A program made the translations under genes and the position numbers. The notes under the pieces are model-generated. The model worked only from the letters and a program-made list of their open reading frames with translations. It made no database searches and was not told the origin of the DNA. Below are positions 6,931 to 15,188 of a stretch of DNA of 64,000 nucleotides, piece after piece. This DNA comes from Streptomyces antnestii (GTDB taxonomy: Bacteria > Actinomycetota > Actinomycetes > Streptomycetales > Streptomycetaceae). The stretch spans positions 62,001 through 126,000 of the forward strand of contig NZ_RZYA01000008.1 in NCBI RefSeq assembly GCF_004005495.1, in the 5' to 3' direction. How positions within the stretch are numbered: the first letter of the stretch is position 1; each line of letters starts with the position of its first letter.

Positions 6931-9588
6931 ATGGCGACTCCTGAGCAGACGCGTCTCGCACTGGTCCTCAACGGCGGCGTCAGCCTCGCCGTCTGGATGG
7001 GGGGCGTGACGCACGAGATCGACCTGCTGCGGCGGGCGTCCCGCGGGCTGCGGTCCGGTCGGCCGGAGTCCGTCGCCCCGGCCGACCAGGCGTGCTTCGA
7101 GACGTGGCAGCGGGTGATGCGGCAGGCGCACACACAGGTCCTTGTGGATGTCATCGCGGGCACGTCCGCGGGCGGGCTGAACGGATCACTGCTCGCGGCG
7201 GCCATCGGCCGGGGTACGGCACTGCCTGATCTCCGGAAGACCTGGCAGGAGGCGGCGGCGCTCACGGACGACCGGCTGCTCGGGCATCCGTCGTACAACA
7301 GCGTTCTCGACGGACGGTACTTCGAGGACGAGATCGGGAAGATCCTGCACGGGATGAGCGGGAACCAGGGCGACGCCGAGCCGGTGACGCTCTTCGTCAC
7401 CGCGACCGCGCTCGACGGCCTGCCCGAGTATCTCCGCGACGGTTTCGGAGGCCAGTTCCAGGTCGCCGACCACCGCCGGATCTACAAGTTCCAGCACGAT
7501 CCGTGTGCCGTGGTCTTCCGGAAGGCCGGTGCCGAGTGCGATGTGTGGAAACCGGAGACCCATGCGCGCAGGGACTTCCTCGACGAGAAGGTCCTGGACC
7601 GGCTCCGGCTCGCCGCGCGTGCCTCGGCCGGATTCCCGGTGGCTTTCGCGCCGGTGGACGAGTCACCGCTCCTTGGGCAGCGCGTGCGGCCGGCCCCGGA
7701 GATCCCGAGCCAGGGCCGTGACCGCGCCAGCTGGATCGTCGACGGTGGGCTGCTGAACAACGCCCCCTTCGAACCGGTCCTGGGTGCCATCGGAGACCGG
7801 CGCGTGGACGGGCCCGTGCGGCGCATCGTCGTCTACATCGTGCCCTCCACCGGAGTCGCCGAGCGGCACACGGAGACCAGGCCGCCGTGCAAGGCGACGG
7901 AGTGGCCGTCGGTGCTCGGCACGGCCGTCAGCTACCCGCGGGAGGCCGACTTCCGCAACGGGACGGCCGAACTCCTCGCTCTGATGAACCGGCAGTCGTT
8001 CGACCGGCATCTGGAGCTTTACGTCCGCCAGATCGAGCCGACCCACGAGCCTGAAACGGACCCCCGCGTCGAACTGCACAAGCTGTCCGAGACCCTCTTC
8101 CCCGAGTACCTCAGGAGCCGGATCAGCGGCGCGGTGTGGAAGGTGCGGCAACTGCGCGAGGAGGGACGCGGCGTACGTTCCCTGGTGGGCATCCCGCAGG
8201 CGGAGGACATCGACGACATTCTGCGCCACGGCCGCCGGCCCTCCTGGGTACCAGAATCCAAGAGCGCCCTGGAGAACCCGGCGTGGCGGCCGTGGGTGTG
8301 GGGCGTCAGCGTGGCCGAACGCCTGATGTGGACCCTCGTCGGCGACATCGAACGACGCCTGAGGGCCAATGCCGCGGGGCAGGATTCCCCGCGGTGCGCG
8401 CCGGACGAGGACGTGGCCGACGCCCGGCGCAGGGACCAGTCCGCCCTCACCGACGCGCTGAACGGGCTGAGTTCCTGCGTCCGGACGGTGCGGGCGGTCC
8501 AGGACACCGTCTTCGCCCTGATCCGCAACGCGACGGAGGCCGGCGGAGCCCCGGCCGACCGGCTCGACCCGGAGCAGGGTCCCGTCGCTCTGCTCAACGC
8601 CGTCTATGAGCAGCTCGGGCTCGAGGATGTGCTGGGCGAGCAGGTGCACAGCGCCGTCAAGGCGTACGCGGACGCCCTGCGCAAGGTCAAGGGCCCCGCA
8701 GTGTCGGGCCTCGGGGAAGTGGAGATCCTGCGCTTCTGTCTCATCGCGGAGGTGGTGGCGCGGGCGTTCTCCTCCCCGGAGGAGTTGGTGGAGCACACTC
8801 CGCAGTTCGAGTTCCTGCGCCTTGGCCCGGACGACCACAGCCCCGTCTTCCCGCTGGACAAGTACGCGCCTCTCGGCGACCGCAAGCTCTACGGCATCCG
8901 GCTCAACCACTTCGGCGCGTTCGTCAGGCCCGAGTGGCGTGCCTCCGACTTCACCTGGGGGCGGCTCGACGCCTCCCACCATCTGCTGCGGCTGTTCATC
9001 CCGGACCACCAGGAACGGCGGCTCGTCGAGACCGAGTTGCACGAGGCCATCCTCCGGGCCGAGATCGGCAAGGAGCAGATGGGCCGCAATCTCGACGAGC
9101 TGGCGGAGCCCGACGACTCGCTGCTGTTCCAGCGCTACCTGGACACCAGGAACGGGCGGCACACGGCCGGCCGGATGGTGGAGGCGGTGCTGGGCATCGT
9201 CGTGGGCAAGGGATCTTCGGACAGCGGCGTCAAGGCCGAGGCCGGCAAGGTCATGTTCCGGCGGGCGTTCGGCCGCCGGGTCGAGGCATGGCAGTGGTCG
9301 GGGCCCTCACGCCTGGTCTGCTCCCCGGCGCGGTGGCTGTGGTGGTGGAGGGTCAGAAGGGATCCGGCGACCGCCATGCGGACCACTCTGTGGGCGGCCA
9401 TGCTGGCCCTGGTTTCGGCGATGGCCGGCGCCTTCGGACTGTCGGTCCTCGTCCGGTACCTGTGGGAGAGCGACTGGAGCTGGACGTTGCAGCTGGCCAC
9501 CGCGGCGGCGGGTATGGCTGTGCTTCTCGGCCTGGAGTTCATCGTCACCGGCCTCTTCTGCTGGGCCGCCAGACACCTCCGACAGTGA
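6931..9588 (+). CDS. Large patatin-like phospholipase with C-terminal membrane anchor
   Basis: 885 residues from ATG 6931 (MATPEQTRLALVLNGGVSL). Patatin features are the glycine-rich oxyanion loop (LNGGVSLAVWMGG), the nucleophile elbow G-T-S-A-G with Ser at about residue 77, and the dyad Asp in VDGGLLNNAP near residue 271. Patatins are Ser-Asp lipid acyl hydrolases. The central 400 residues are charged and not recognised. Two hydrophobic helices near the end (about residues 820-880) suggest membrane anchoring. The length and layout match the long actinobacterial patatin-related proteins rather than short single-domain ones. The start is supported by the motif beginning eight residues in. Confidence 0.88.
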   Translation: MATPEQTRLALVLNGGVSLAVWMGGVTHEIDLLRRASRGLRSGRPESVAPADQACFETWQRVMRQAHTQVLVDVIAGTSAGGLNGSLLAAAIGRGTALPDLRKTWQEAAALTDDRLLGHPSYNSVLDGRYFEDEIGKILHGMSGNQGDAEPVTLFVTATALDGLPEYLRDGFGGQFQVADHRRIYKFQHDPCAVVFRKAGAECDVWKPETHARRDFLDEKVLDRLRLAARASAGFPVAFAPVDESPLLGQRVRPAPEIPSQGRDRASWIVDGGLLNNAPFEPVLGAIGDRRVDGPVRRIVVYIVPSTGVAERHTETRPPCKATEWPSVLGTAVSYPREADFRNGTAELLALMNRQSFDRHLELYVRQIEPTHEPETDPRVELHKLSETLFPEYLRSRISGAVWKVRQLREEGRGVRSLVGIPQAEDIDDILRHGRRPSWVPESKSALENPAWRPWVWGVSVAERLMWTLVGDIERRLRANAAGQDSPRCAPDEDVADARRRDQSALTDALNGLSSCVRTVRAVQDTVFALIRNATEAGGAPADRLDPEQGPVALLNAVYEQLGLEDVLGEQVHSAVKAYADALRKVKGPAVSGLGEVEILRFCLIAEVVARAFSSPEELVEHTPQFEFLRLGPDDHSPVFPLDKYAPLGDRKLYGIRLNHFGAFVRPEWRASDFTWGRLDASHHLLRLFIPDHQERRLVETELHEAILRAEIGKEQMGRNLDELAEPDDSLLFQRYLDTRNGRHTAGRMVEAVLGIVVGKGSSDSGVKAEAGKVMFRRAFGRRVEAWQWSGPSRLVCSPARWLWWWRVRRDPATAMRTTLWAAMLALVSAMAGAFGLSVLVRYLWESDWSWTLQLATAAAGMAVLLGLEFIVTGLFCWAARHLRQ

Positions 9589-9622
9589 CACGCCTCAGGG
9601 AGCCTCTCGTGCTCCGGGGACG

Positions 9623-9877
9623 TCACCGGGTCGACAGCGTCCGGGCCCTGCGGAATTCGCCGCGGGCTAGCAGGGAGAACGTCAGTGTGGCGCACAGCGC
9701 CACGGCGACGACGGTCCACTCCAGTGCTCCGCTGTGCTGGTCAGGGTCCACTCCGAAGACTGCCTCGATCCAGTTCGGCCAGATCAGCGTCACCAGGAAG
9801 AGCAGTCCGCACAAGCCGGCGGCCACGGACTCGATCCGTCCCCGCAAACGCACGTCTCGTATCTTTGAGGCAAACAC
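9623..9877 (-). CDS. Small two-helix membrane protein
   Basis: 84 residues with a GTG start. Two hydrophobic helices (GLCGLLFLVTLIWPNWIEAVFG and WTVVAVALCATLTFSLLA) are separated by a short acidic loop, with basic ends. This is the topology of small actinobacterial integral membrane proteins of unknown role. GAAGGTGACGG lies upstream as a possible ribosome site. It is convergent with the patatin gene and lies just downstream of the repeat-protein gene on the same strand. No function assigned. Confidence 0.65.
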   Translation of the reverse strand: MFASKIRDVRLRGRIESVAAGLCGLLFLVTLIWPNWIEAVFGVDPDQHSGALEWTVVAVALCATLTFSLLARGEFRRARTLSTR

Positions 9878-9925
9878 AGCATCACCGTCACCTTCGATGA
9901 GTGCCAGGTCGAGGTCGAGGACGGG

Positions 9926-12364
9926 TCAGACCGCCGACAGGTCGATCCGGAACATGCCGCGGCCGTGCGTGGCGCTGACGAGGGTCTCGTCCATCCAGAA
10001 CAGCTGGTCGACAGAGCAGTTGGTGGGCCCCTCGTTGGTCGCCGACCAGTTCGCTCCGCCGTCCTCGCTGGCGAAGAGCCCGACCTCCGTACCGCAGTAG
10101 AGCAGTTCGGTACGGCGCGGATGGATGGCGACGGCCCGGATCGGAACGTCCGGCAAGGTCTCGGCGAGCTGGGACCACTGGGCGCCGCCGTTGTGGGTCA
10201 CCCAGAGGTTGTCCGGTTCGAACCCGCCGAAGGCGACGTAGACGGTGTCCGGGTCCACCGGGTCGATGGTGATGCAGGTGAGATAGCGCCGCGGCCGCAG
10301 CGGGCTCGGTCCGGTCGCCCCGACCGTGCTCCACGTCGGCGTCGCCGCCGTGCCGTTGGCGGTACGGAACAGCATGCCGTTGACGTGTCCCACCCAGATC
10401 AGGTCCGAGTTGCCGAGTGCCACCGCGAGCGCGCTGATGTTGGCTCCGGCGCTGGGTTTGACGGACTGCCAACTGGGCCCCGACGTCGGCGTGTTGGTCT
10501 CCTTGGCGTTGTTCGTCCGCCACAGCGACAGACCGCCGGCGAGCAGTCGGTCCGAGTTGTTCGGGTCCATCATGAACGGCGCGATGAAGAGCGCCTTGTT
10601 GGTCATGGCGTCGGAGATGCGGAAGGGCGGCGGCTTCCAGTCCCACTCCCTGAGGTCGCCGTTCCAGAACTGACCGCTGATGTACCGGTCGCCCCCGGTG
10701 TCGTCACTGGTGCCGCCGTCGGTGTTGCGATGGATGTTCAGGAAGACGTACTCGCCGTAGAACACGTCGGGGTCGGCCGGGTCCGCGGCGCACCAGCCGC
10801 CGTCGCCGCCGAAGATCTGCTGCCAGCCCTCGGTGCCCCGGGCCGGGTCGAAGCAGATGGTGCCGTTGTCCTGTGCACCGCCGACGATCTTTCCGCTGAG
10901 CCGGTTGCCGGCACCGGAGTAGAACTGGGTGACACCGTAGTTGTTGTCCAGCTCGGTCCAGCCCTTGACGAACGGCGGTTCCTGCTCGGTGCCGGTCCGT
11001 GCCAGGTCGTCCGCCTTGAACACTCCGCCGTCGTTCCCGAAGAAGACCGTCCGGTTGCCGGTCCCGTCATAGGAGGGGTGCGAGACGATCGCGTGGTGGT
11101 CGGCATGCACCGACCGGGCGTCCCACCAGGTGCTGATCTCGGCGATGTGGTCGCCGCCGTCGGTGCTGCGCCACAGATCGACGCCGCCGAGCACGACGAG
11201 GTTCTCGTCCGTCGGATCACCGGCCCACACCGAGTTGCCGTACCAGCCCTGGTCTCCCAGGTAGTCGGCCACATGGCCGCTGGAATCGAGGGTCTTACGG
11301 GGCTGATAGGTCGCGCCGCCGTCCGTCGAGCGGTAGATGCGGCCGCTGGTCATCTGGACCGACGCGTAGACGACGTCGGGGTTCCTGGCCGCGTAGGCGA
11401 GTTCCACCCGGCCCGACCACGGACCGTGCGTCGTCGCCTTCCAGGTGCGCCCACCGTCCGCGCTGACGAAGGCCTCACCGGCCTCCAGCGCGCCGGCGAC
11501 GGCCCGGCTGCCGTCGGTGGGGTCGAACAGGACGGTGCCGAGGGGGACGTCCAGGACCTGTGTCCACGTCTTGCGCTCCGCGTCGGAGCAGCGGAACAGT
11601 CCGCTCGCGGTGGCCGCGAGGACCACCTCGCCGGTGGAGGAGACCGCGATCCGGGTCACGGCGCGGAAGTCGTCGGTCTGGGTGGCGGTGAGGGGCTCCC
11701 AGTTGACGCCGTCAGTGGTGCGGAAGACGCCGTTGCCACGCAGGGCGTCGGCGTTGGAGAAGCCCTCGCCGGTGCCGGCGTAGAGCGTCGTCGGGTCGCT
11801 GGGGTCCATGGCCAGGCAGGAGCAGGCCAGGTTGCCGAGGAAGTCGTCGACGGGAGTCCACGCTCCGCCGCCGTCCTTGCTGTGCCACACCCCGCCGCCG
11901 GAGCTCGCGGCCCAGATCTTCCGCGCGTCCTGGGGATCGATCACGATGCCGCGGGTGCGGCCGCCGATGTTGCCCGGGCCGAGCCACTCCCATCGGGCGA
12001 GCTGCATCCCGGCCGTCGGGGTCGGGCGTCCCGCGATTCCCTCCGCGGTCAGACCGGTGGGCACACCCGCGGTGTGCTGGGGCGGGGCCTCTCTGGCCGT
12101 CAGGAGTGTGCGCATCCGGTCACGCGCGGTTCCCTGGGCGTGTGCCGGAATGGTGCCGTCGTCGCTACGCTCCTGTTCGAGCCTGAAGAGCCGTCGCGCG
12201 TTGGGCAGATCGGGATAGTTCAGCCGGCGCAGCGCCCGCCGTATCGCCGTGTCCGGCAGTCCCTGGAGGGTCTCGTTCGTCGCGCCGCGGCTCCTGCGCA
12301 GCAGCTGTACCTGTTCGACCCTGATGTTCTTGGCCTGCGCCAACTGTTCATCGGAGATGGCCAT
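9926..12364 (-). CDS. BNR/sortilin-like repeat beta-propeller protein
   Basis: 812 residues from the ATG at 12364 (MAISDEQLAQAKNIRVEQVQ), which has a strong AGGGGG ribosome site; a start at 12481 would add 39 residues without one. After a helical N-terminal region of about 120 residues come many repeats of the type S-x-D-G-G-x-T-W, such as VWHSKDGGGAWTPV, AFVSADGGRTWKA, IYRSTDGGATYQP and LFASEDGGANWSA. These are BNR/Asp-box motifs that fold into beta-propellers, as in sialidases, photosystem assembly factors and sortilin/VPS10 domains. No sialidase FRIP or catalytic pattern was seen, and no signal peptide is obvious. Function unknown, probably binding or glycan-related. Confidence 0.8.
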   Translation of the reverse strand: MAISDEQLAQAKNIRVEQVQLLRRSRGATNETLQGLPDTAIRRALRRLNYPDLPNARRLFRLEQERSDDGTIPAHAQGTARDRMRTLLTAREAPPQHTAGVPTGLTAEGIAGRPTPTAGMQLARWEWLGPGNIGGRTRGIVIDPQDARKIWAASSGGGVWHSKDGGGAWTPVDDFLGNLACSCLAMDPSDPTTLYAGTGEGFSNADALRGNGVFRTTDGVNWEPLTATQTDDFRAVTRIAVSSTGEVVLAATASGLFRCSDAERKTWTQVLDVPLGTVLFDPTDGSRAVAGALEAGEAFVSADGGRTWKATTHGPWSGRVELAYAARNPDVVYASVQMTSGRIYRSTDGGATYQPRKTLDSSGHVADYLGDQGWYGNSVWAGDPTDENLVVLGGVDLWRSTDGGDHIAEISTWWDARSVHADHHAIVSHPSYDGTGNRTVFFGNDGGVFKADDLARTGTEQEPPFVKGWTELDNNYGVTQFYSGAGNRLSGKIVGGAQDNGTICFDPARGTEGWQQIFGGDGGWCAADPADPDVFYGEYVFLNIHRNTDGGTSDDTGGDRYISGQFWNGDLREWDWKPPPFRISDAMTNKALFIAPFMMDPNNSDRLLAGGLSLWRTNNAKETNTPTSGPSWQSVKPSAGANISALAVALGNSDLIWVGHVNGMLFRTANGTAATPTWSTVGATGPSPLRPRRYLTCITIDPVDPDTVYVAFGGFEPDNLWVTHNGGAQWSQLAETLPDVPIRAVAIHPRRTELLYCGTEVGLFASEDGGANWSATNEGPTNCSVDQLFWMDETLVSATHGRGMFRIDLSAV

Positions 12365-12495
12365 GTCGCCCCCTGAGGATGCGGTGAAGCTCACCTGAAC
12401 CTGATGATCCGCGTCCCGGCCCGAGCCCAAGGGCTCACTACCATCGTCCCCCCGGGGGCCGGGGGACGCCAACTCGAACATCTCGTTCCGACGGG

Positions 12496-13659
12496 CTACA
12501 GGCCGAGGTCGCGGCCGACGATCTCCTTCATGATCTCGGTGGTGCCGCCGTAGATGGTGCTGATGCGTGAGTCGAGGTAGTCGTGGGCGATGCGGTACTC
12601 GAGCATGTAGCCGTAGGCGCCGTGGAGTTGGAGGCAGCGGCCCACGATGTCCACGTACCTCTCGGTGGCCCAGAACTTCGCCGCCGCCGCGTCCACGGCC
12701 GTCAGTTCGCCGCGGGAGTGCCGCCTGAGCAGGTCGTCGAGGTGGCTACGGCCCACGCGGGCGGTGGTGACCATGTCGGCCAGCTCGAAGCGGGTGTTCT
12801 GGAAGGAGCCGATCGGCTTGCCGAACGCCTTGCGCTGCTTGACGTAGTCCAGGGTGCGTTCGAGGACGCCCTCGATGGAGGCCAGGGCGTTGGCGGCGAT
12901 CGAGATGCGTTCCTGGGGGAGGTTGCGCATCAGGGCCTTGAAGCCCGCGCCTTCCTCGCCGAGCAGGTTGGTGGCGGGCACACGGACGTCCTGGAAGTAC
13001 AGCTCGCTGGTGTCCTGGGCGTGCAGGCCGACCTTCTCCAGGTTGCGGCCGCGGGAGAAGCCGGGCCGGTCGGCCTCGATGACCAGCAGGCTGATCCCGC
13101 CGTGCCGGTCCGGGCCGGTCCGTACCGCGGTGACGACGAGGTCGGCGTTCTGGCCGTTGGAGATGAAGACCTTGCTTCCGTTGACCACGTAGTCGTCGCC
13201 GTCGAGGAGGGCGGTGGTGGCGATGCCGGCCAGGTCACTGCCCGTGCCGGGTTCGGTCATCGCGACCGCGACGATGAGCTCCCCGGTGGCGATCCCGGGC
13301 AGCCAGCGGGCCTTCTGCTCGTCGTCGGTCAGGTCGGTGAAGTAGGGCACGACGATGTCGTTGGACAGGCCCACCCCCGCGAGTCCGTCCGATGCGGGAT
13401 GGCGCGAGAACTCCTCGCCGATCACCGCGTTGAAGCGGAAGTCGGTGACGCCGCCGCCTCCGTACGCCTCGGGGATGCTGAAGCCGAGGATGCCCGCGCG
13501 GGCGGCCTCCCGGAAGAGCTCACGGTCGACCTTGCCCTCGGCCCGCCACCGCTCCGCGTGCGGCGCGGCGTGCTTGTCGGCGAACGCGCGGGCCGTGTCC
13601 CGCAGCAGCTCGTGCTCGTCGTCGTAGAGGGACCGCTGGGCGGAGATCGCACTCGTCAT
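12496..13659 (-). CDS. Acyl-CoA dehydrogenase
   Basis: 387 residues from ATG 13659 (MTSAISAQRSLYDDEH), which has AGGAG upstream; the longer frame start at 13737 has none. It has the standard acyl-CoA dehydrogenase layout: helical N-domain, flavin-binding motif AMTEPGTGSDLAG, FISNGQ, and a C-terminal ISTIYGGTTEIMKEIVGRDLGL in which the Glu of GGTTE is the usual catalytic base. It oxidises acyl-CoA to 2-enoyl-CoA with FAD. It is divergent from the lcp gene, sharing a 182-bp promoter region with an inverted repeat and a 17-bp motif also found before the acyl-CoA ligase at 16565. I infer that it acts on isoprenoid oligomer acyl-CoAs made from Lcp products. Confidence 0.93.
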   Translation of the reverse strand: MTSAISAQRSLYDDEHELLRDTARAFADKHAAPHAERWRAEGKVDRELFREAARAGILGFSIPEAYGGGGVTDFRFNAVIGEEFSRHPASDGLAGVGLSNDIVVPYFTDLTDDEQKARWLPGIATGELIVAVAMTEPGTGSDLAGIATTALLDGDDYVVNGSKVFISNGQNADLVVTAVRTGPDRHGGISLLVIEADRPGFSRGRNLEKVGLHAQDTSELYFQDVRVPATNLLGEEGAGFKALMRNLPQERISIAANALASIEGVLERTLDYVKQRKAFGKPIGSFQNTRFELADMVTTARVGRSHLDDLLRRHSRGELTAVDAAAAKFWATERYVDIVGRCLQLHGAYGYMLEYRIAHDYLDSRISTIYGGTTEIMKEIVGRDLGL

Positions 13660-13728
13660 CCGGACACCACTCCTGACAGTGACTGAAGGCCGTACAGAAG
13701 CCTTGCCGACCGTGGCACGCGTCGATAT

Positions 13729-13745
13729 GTTAATCAAAAATCACA
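13729..13745 (+). promoter_or_regulatory. Shared 17-bp motif, copy 1 (acd/lcp promoter)
   Basis: GTTAATCAAAAATCACA. It matches the minus-strand sequence at 16457-16473 at 16 of 17 positions. A/T-rich elements of this length are rare by chance in about 70% GC DNA. It sits between two divergent genes, as does the other copy. Probably an operator or activator site; the binding protein is unknown, but the tandem-TetR gene at 15178 is the nearest candidate. Confidence 0.65.
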
Positions 13746-13765
13746 CCCATGGACAACCTTGATTA
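13731..13765. promoter_or_regulatory. Inverted repeat TAATCAA-N21-TTGATTA between acd and lcp
   Basis: The left arm is 13731-13737 and the right arm 13759-13765, perfectly complementary over seven bases. It overlaps the 17-bp motif. The 21-base spacer places the arms on about the same helix face (28 bp centre to centre). Confidence 0.5.
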
Positions 13766-13841
13766 CCTTCTCGATCGTCCAACTCGCAAGCAGAGTAGGT
13801 GAGTCAAGGACAGTCCGACCTGCTTGGAAGTGGGTAAGTGC

Positions 13842-15050
13842 ATGGGAAATATCAGCAGAAGAAGGGCTCTGTCGTTGGGTGCCGCGCTTGGCCTGGCGAG
13901 TGTGGCGTCCGCGCCCAAGGCGTGGGCCTGGTCGTCCCTCGGCTCGCTCGCCGGCACCGACGCGGTCACCGACCCGTTCCAGGTCTGGGACCCCGAGCCG
14001 GACCAGGTCGCCGCGCGGCTCCTGGCCGACGGGGTGATCCCGGCGGTCAACACTGCCTGGCGTTCCTGGGTTGACAACTCCGACCCTCTGCCGTCCGGCA
14101 TGCCGGGCTATCTGACCAGCTACCTGCAACAGGTCAACCGACTGCCGTCGTGGGCCGACGCCGACCTGCTCGCCGCGTCCGAGCGCTACTACAAACGTCT
14201 GGCCTCGTACCTGTTCGTCTCCCAGAGCCTGGGCAGCGGGATCATGAGCACCGTGATCCCGCGGGAGGCCAGGGCGGTCTACTGGTCCGCGGGCGGCGCC
14301 GACATGAAGGAACGCGCGGCCAAGACGTTCACCTTCGGCTACGACCTCAACTCGGAGACCGCCTGGCAGCCCACCGGGCACTTCATCGTCACCGCCAACA
14401 AGACCCGCCTCGTGCACTCGGTGGTACGCAACCTGCTGCCGACCTCGGCGCGCTTCATGGCGACCGCGGACCAGCCGAAGCCGATCAGCAACGGTGACAT
14501 CCTGCGCACCTTCCACTCGGTGGCCACGTTCGCGCACAGCAACCTGCTCAAGTGGGGCATCCGTCTCTCGGCGGCGGAGCAGGAGGCGGACCTGCACGCC
14601 TGGCAGGTCGCCCTCCATCTGCTCGGTGTGCAGAAGCAGTTCATCCCGGCGAGCTGGGCCGCCGCGCAGGACCAGGCGACACAGCTGCTGTGGCCGGACC
14701 TCTCCCCCACCGACGAGGGAACCAGCCTGGCCGAGACGCTGCTCGGCTACATCACCGACCCCACCCTGGGTCTGGACACCGGGTTCGTCCACGAGTTCGT
14801 GCGCTATCTGCTCGGCAACGAGATCGGCGACTGGCTCGGGCTTCGCCGCGACTGGGCGCAGGCGGCCCTGATCCGGGTCGAATGGCCGTTGTACGTCGCC
14901 TTCCGCGAGGGGACGTCGAGTGTGCTGCCCGGCAGTGGCTACCTGTTCGACCAGGCCCTGCGCGGCATCGCGATGCTGTACCTCAGCAACGGCACCTCCG
15001 CCACGCAGACCCCGGTCACGCTCCCGGCCGCGAACAGGCCCGGCGCCTGA
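13842..15050 (+). CDS. lcp: Latex-clearing protein: Tat-exported rubber oxygenase (b-type cytochrome)
   Basis: 402 residues from ATG 13842; a TTG at 13824 would add six. A twin-arginine signal (ISRRRALSLGAALG, cleavage near AWA) sends it out folded. The Lcp domain (DUF2236/MpaB-like) is complete. Residues spaced exactly like LcpK30 E148, R164, K167, T168, H198 and R202 are present in PREARAVYW, ERAAKTF and RLVHSVVR; the His is the axial haem ligand and the Lys/Thr are active-site residues. Lcp cleaves cis-1,4-polyisoprene double bonds with O2 into oligomers carrying aldehyde and ketone ends. It is divergent from an acyl-CoA dehydrogenase and near an acyl-CoA ligase and an alcohol oxidase. No oxiAB genes are visible. 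Confidence 0.93.
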   Translation: MGNISRRRALSLGAALGLASVASAPKAWAWSSLGSLAGTDAVTDPFQVWDPEPDQVAARLLADGVIPAVNTAWRSWVDNSDPLPSGMPGYLTSYLQQVNRLPSWADADLLAASERYYKRLASYLFVSQSLGSGIMSTVIPREARAVYWSAGGADMKERAAKTFTFGYDLNSETAWQPTGHFIVTANKTRLVHSVVRNLLPTSARFMATADQPKPISNGDILRTFHSVATFAHSNLLKWGIRLSAAEQEADLHAWQVALHLLGVQKQFIPASWAAAQDQATQLLWPDLSPTDEGTSLAETLLGYITDPTLGLDTGFVHEFVRYLLGNEIGDWLGLRRDWAQAALIRVEWPLYVAFREGTSSVLPGSGYLFDQALRGIAMLYLSNGTSATQTPVTLPAANRPGA

Positions 15051-15068
15051 GCCGAGACCCCACCCGCA

Positions 15069-15104
15069 CGACGCCCCGCACCCGCCCCGCGGCGTGGGGC
15101 GTCG
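15069..15104 (+). terminator. Hairpin after lcp
   Basis: The arms CGACGCCCC (15069-15077) and GGGGCGTCG (15096-15104) are perfect 9-bp complements, lying 19 bp after the lcp stop. No U-tract, as is usual for GC-rich actinobacterial terminators. Confidence 0.55.
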
Positions 15105-15188
15105 CTACGGAGGTGGCCACGGAGGTAGCTACAGACCCAGCTACGGACGCAGCTACAGCCCCCGCTACGAACCCCAGCTACAGACCCA
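15104..15188. repeat. Degenerate 12-bp tandem repeat (AGCTACAGACCC type) between convergent genes
   Basis: About six imperfect units (AGCTACAGACCC, AGCTACGGACGC, AGCTACAGCCCC and so on) run up to and include the stop codon of the tandem-TetR gene. It may act as a bidirectional end or simply be a slippage tract. Confidence 0.6.

Noticed and set aside
7663..9162. 499-codon minus-strand frame inside the patatin gene
   Set aside because: Antisense shadow of a gene with catalytic motifs in the right order.
13824..15050. Upstream TTG start for lcp
   Set aside because: ATG 13842 leaves a normal Tat signal and is the commoner start type. The TTG version adds only six residues before the twin-arginine region.
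15104..15188. Possible CRISPR array
   Set aside because: Units are 12 bp, degenerate and contiguous with no spacers; an ordinary tandem repeat.
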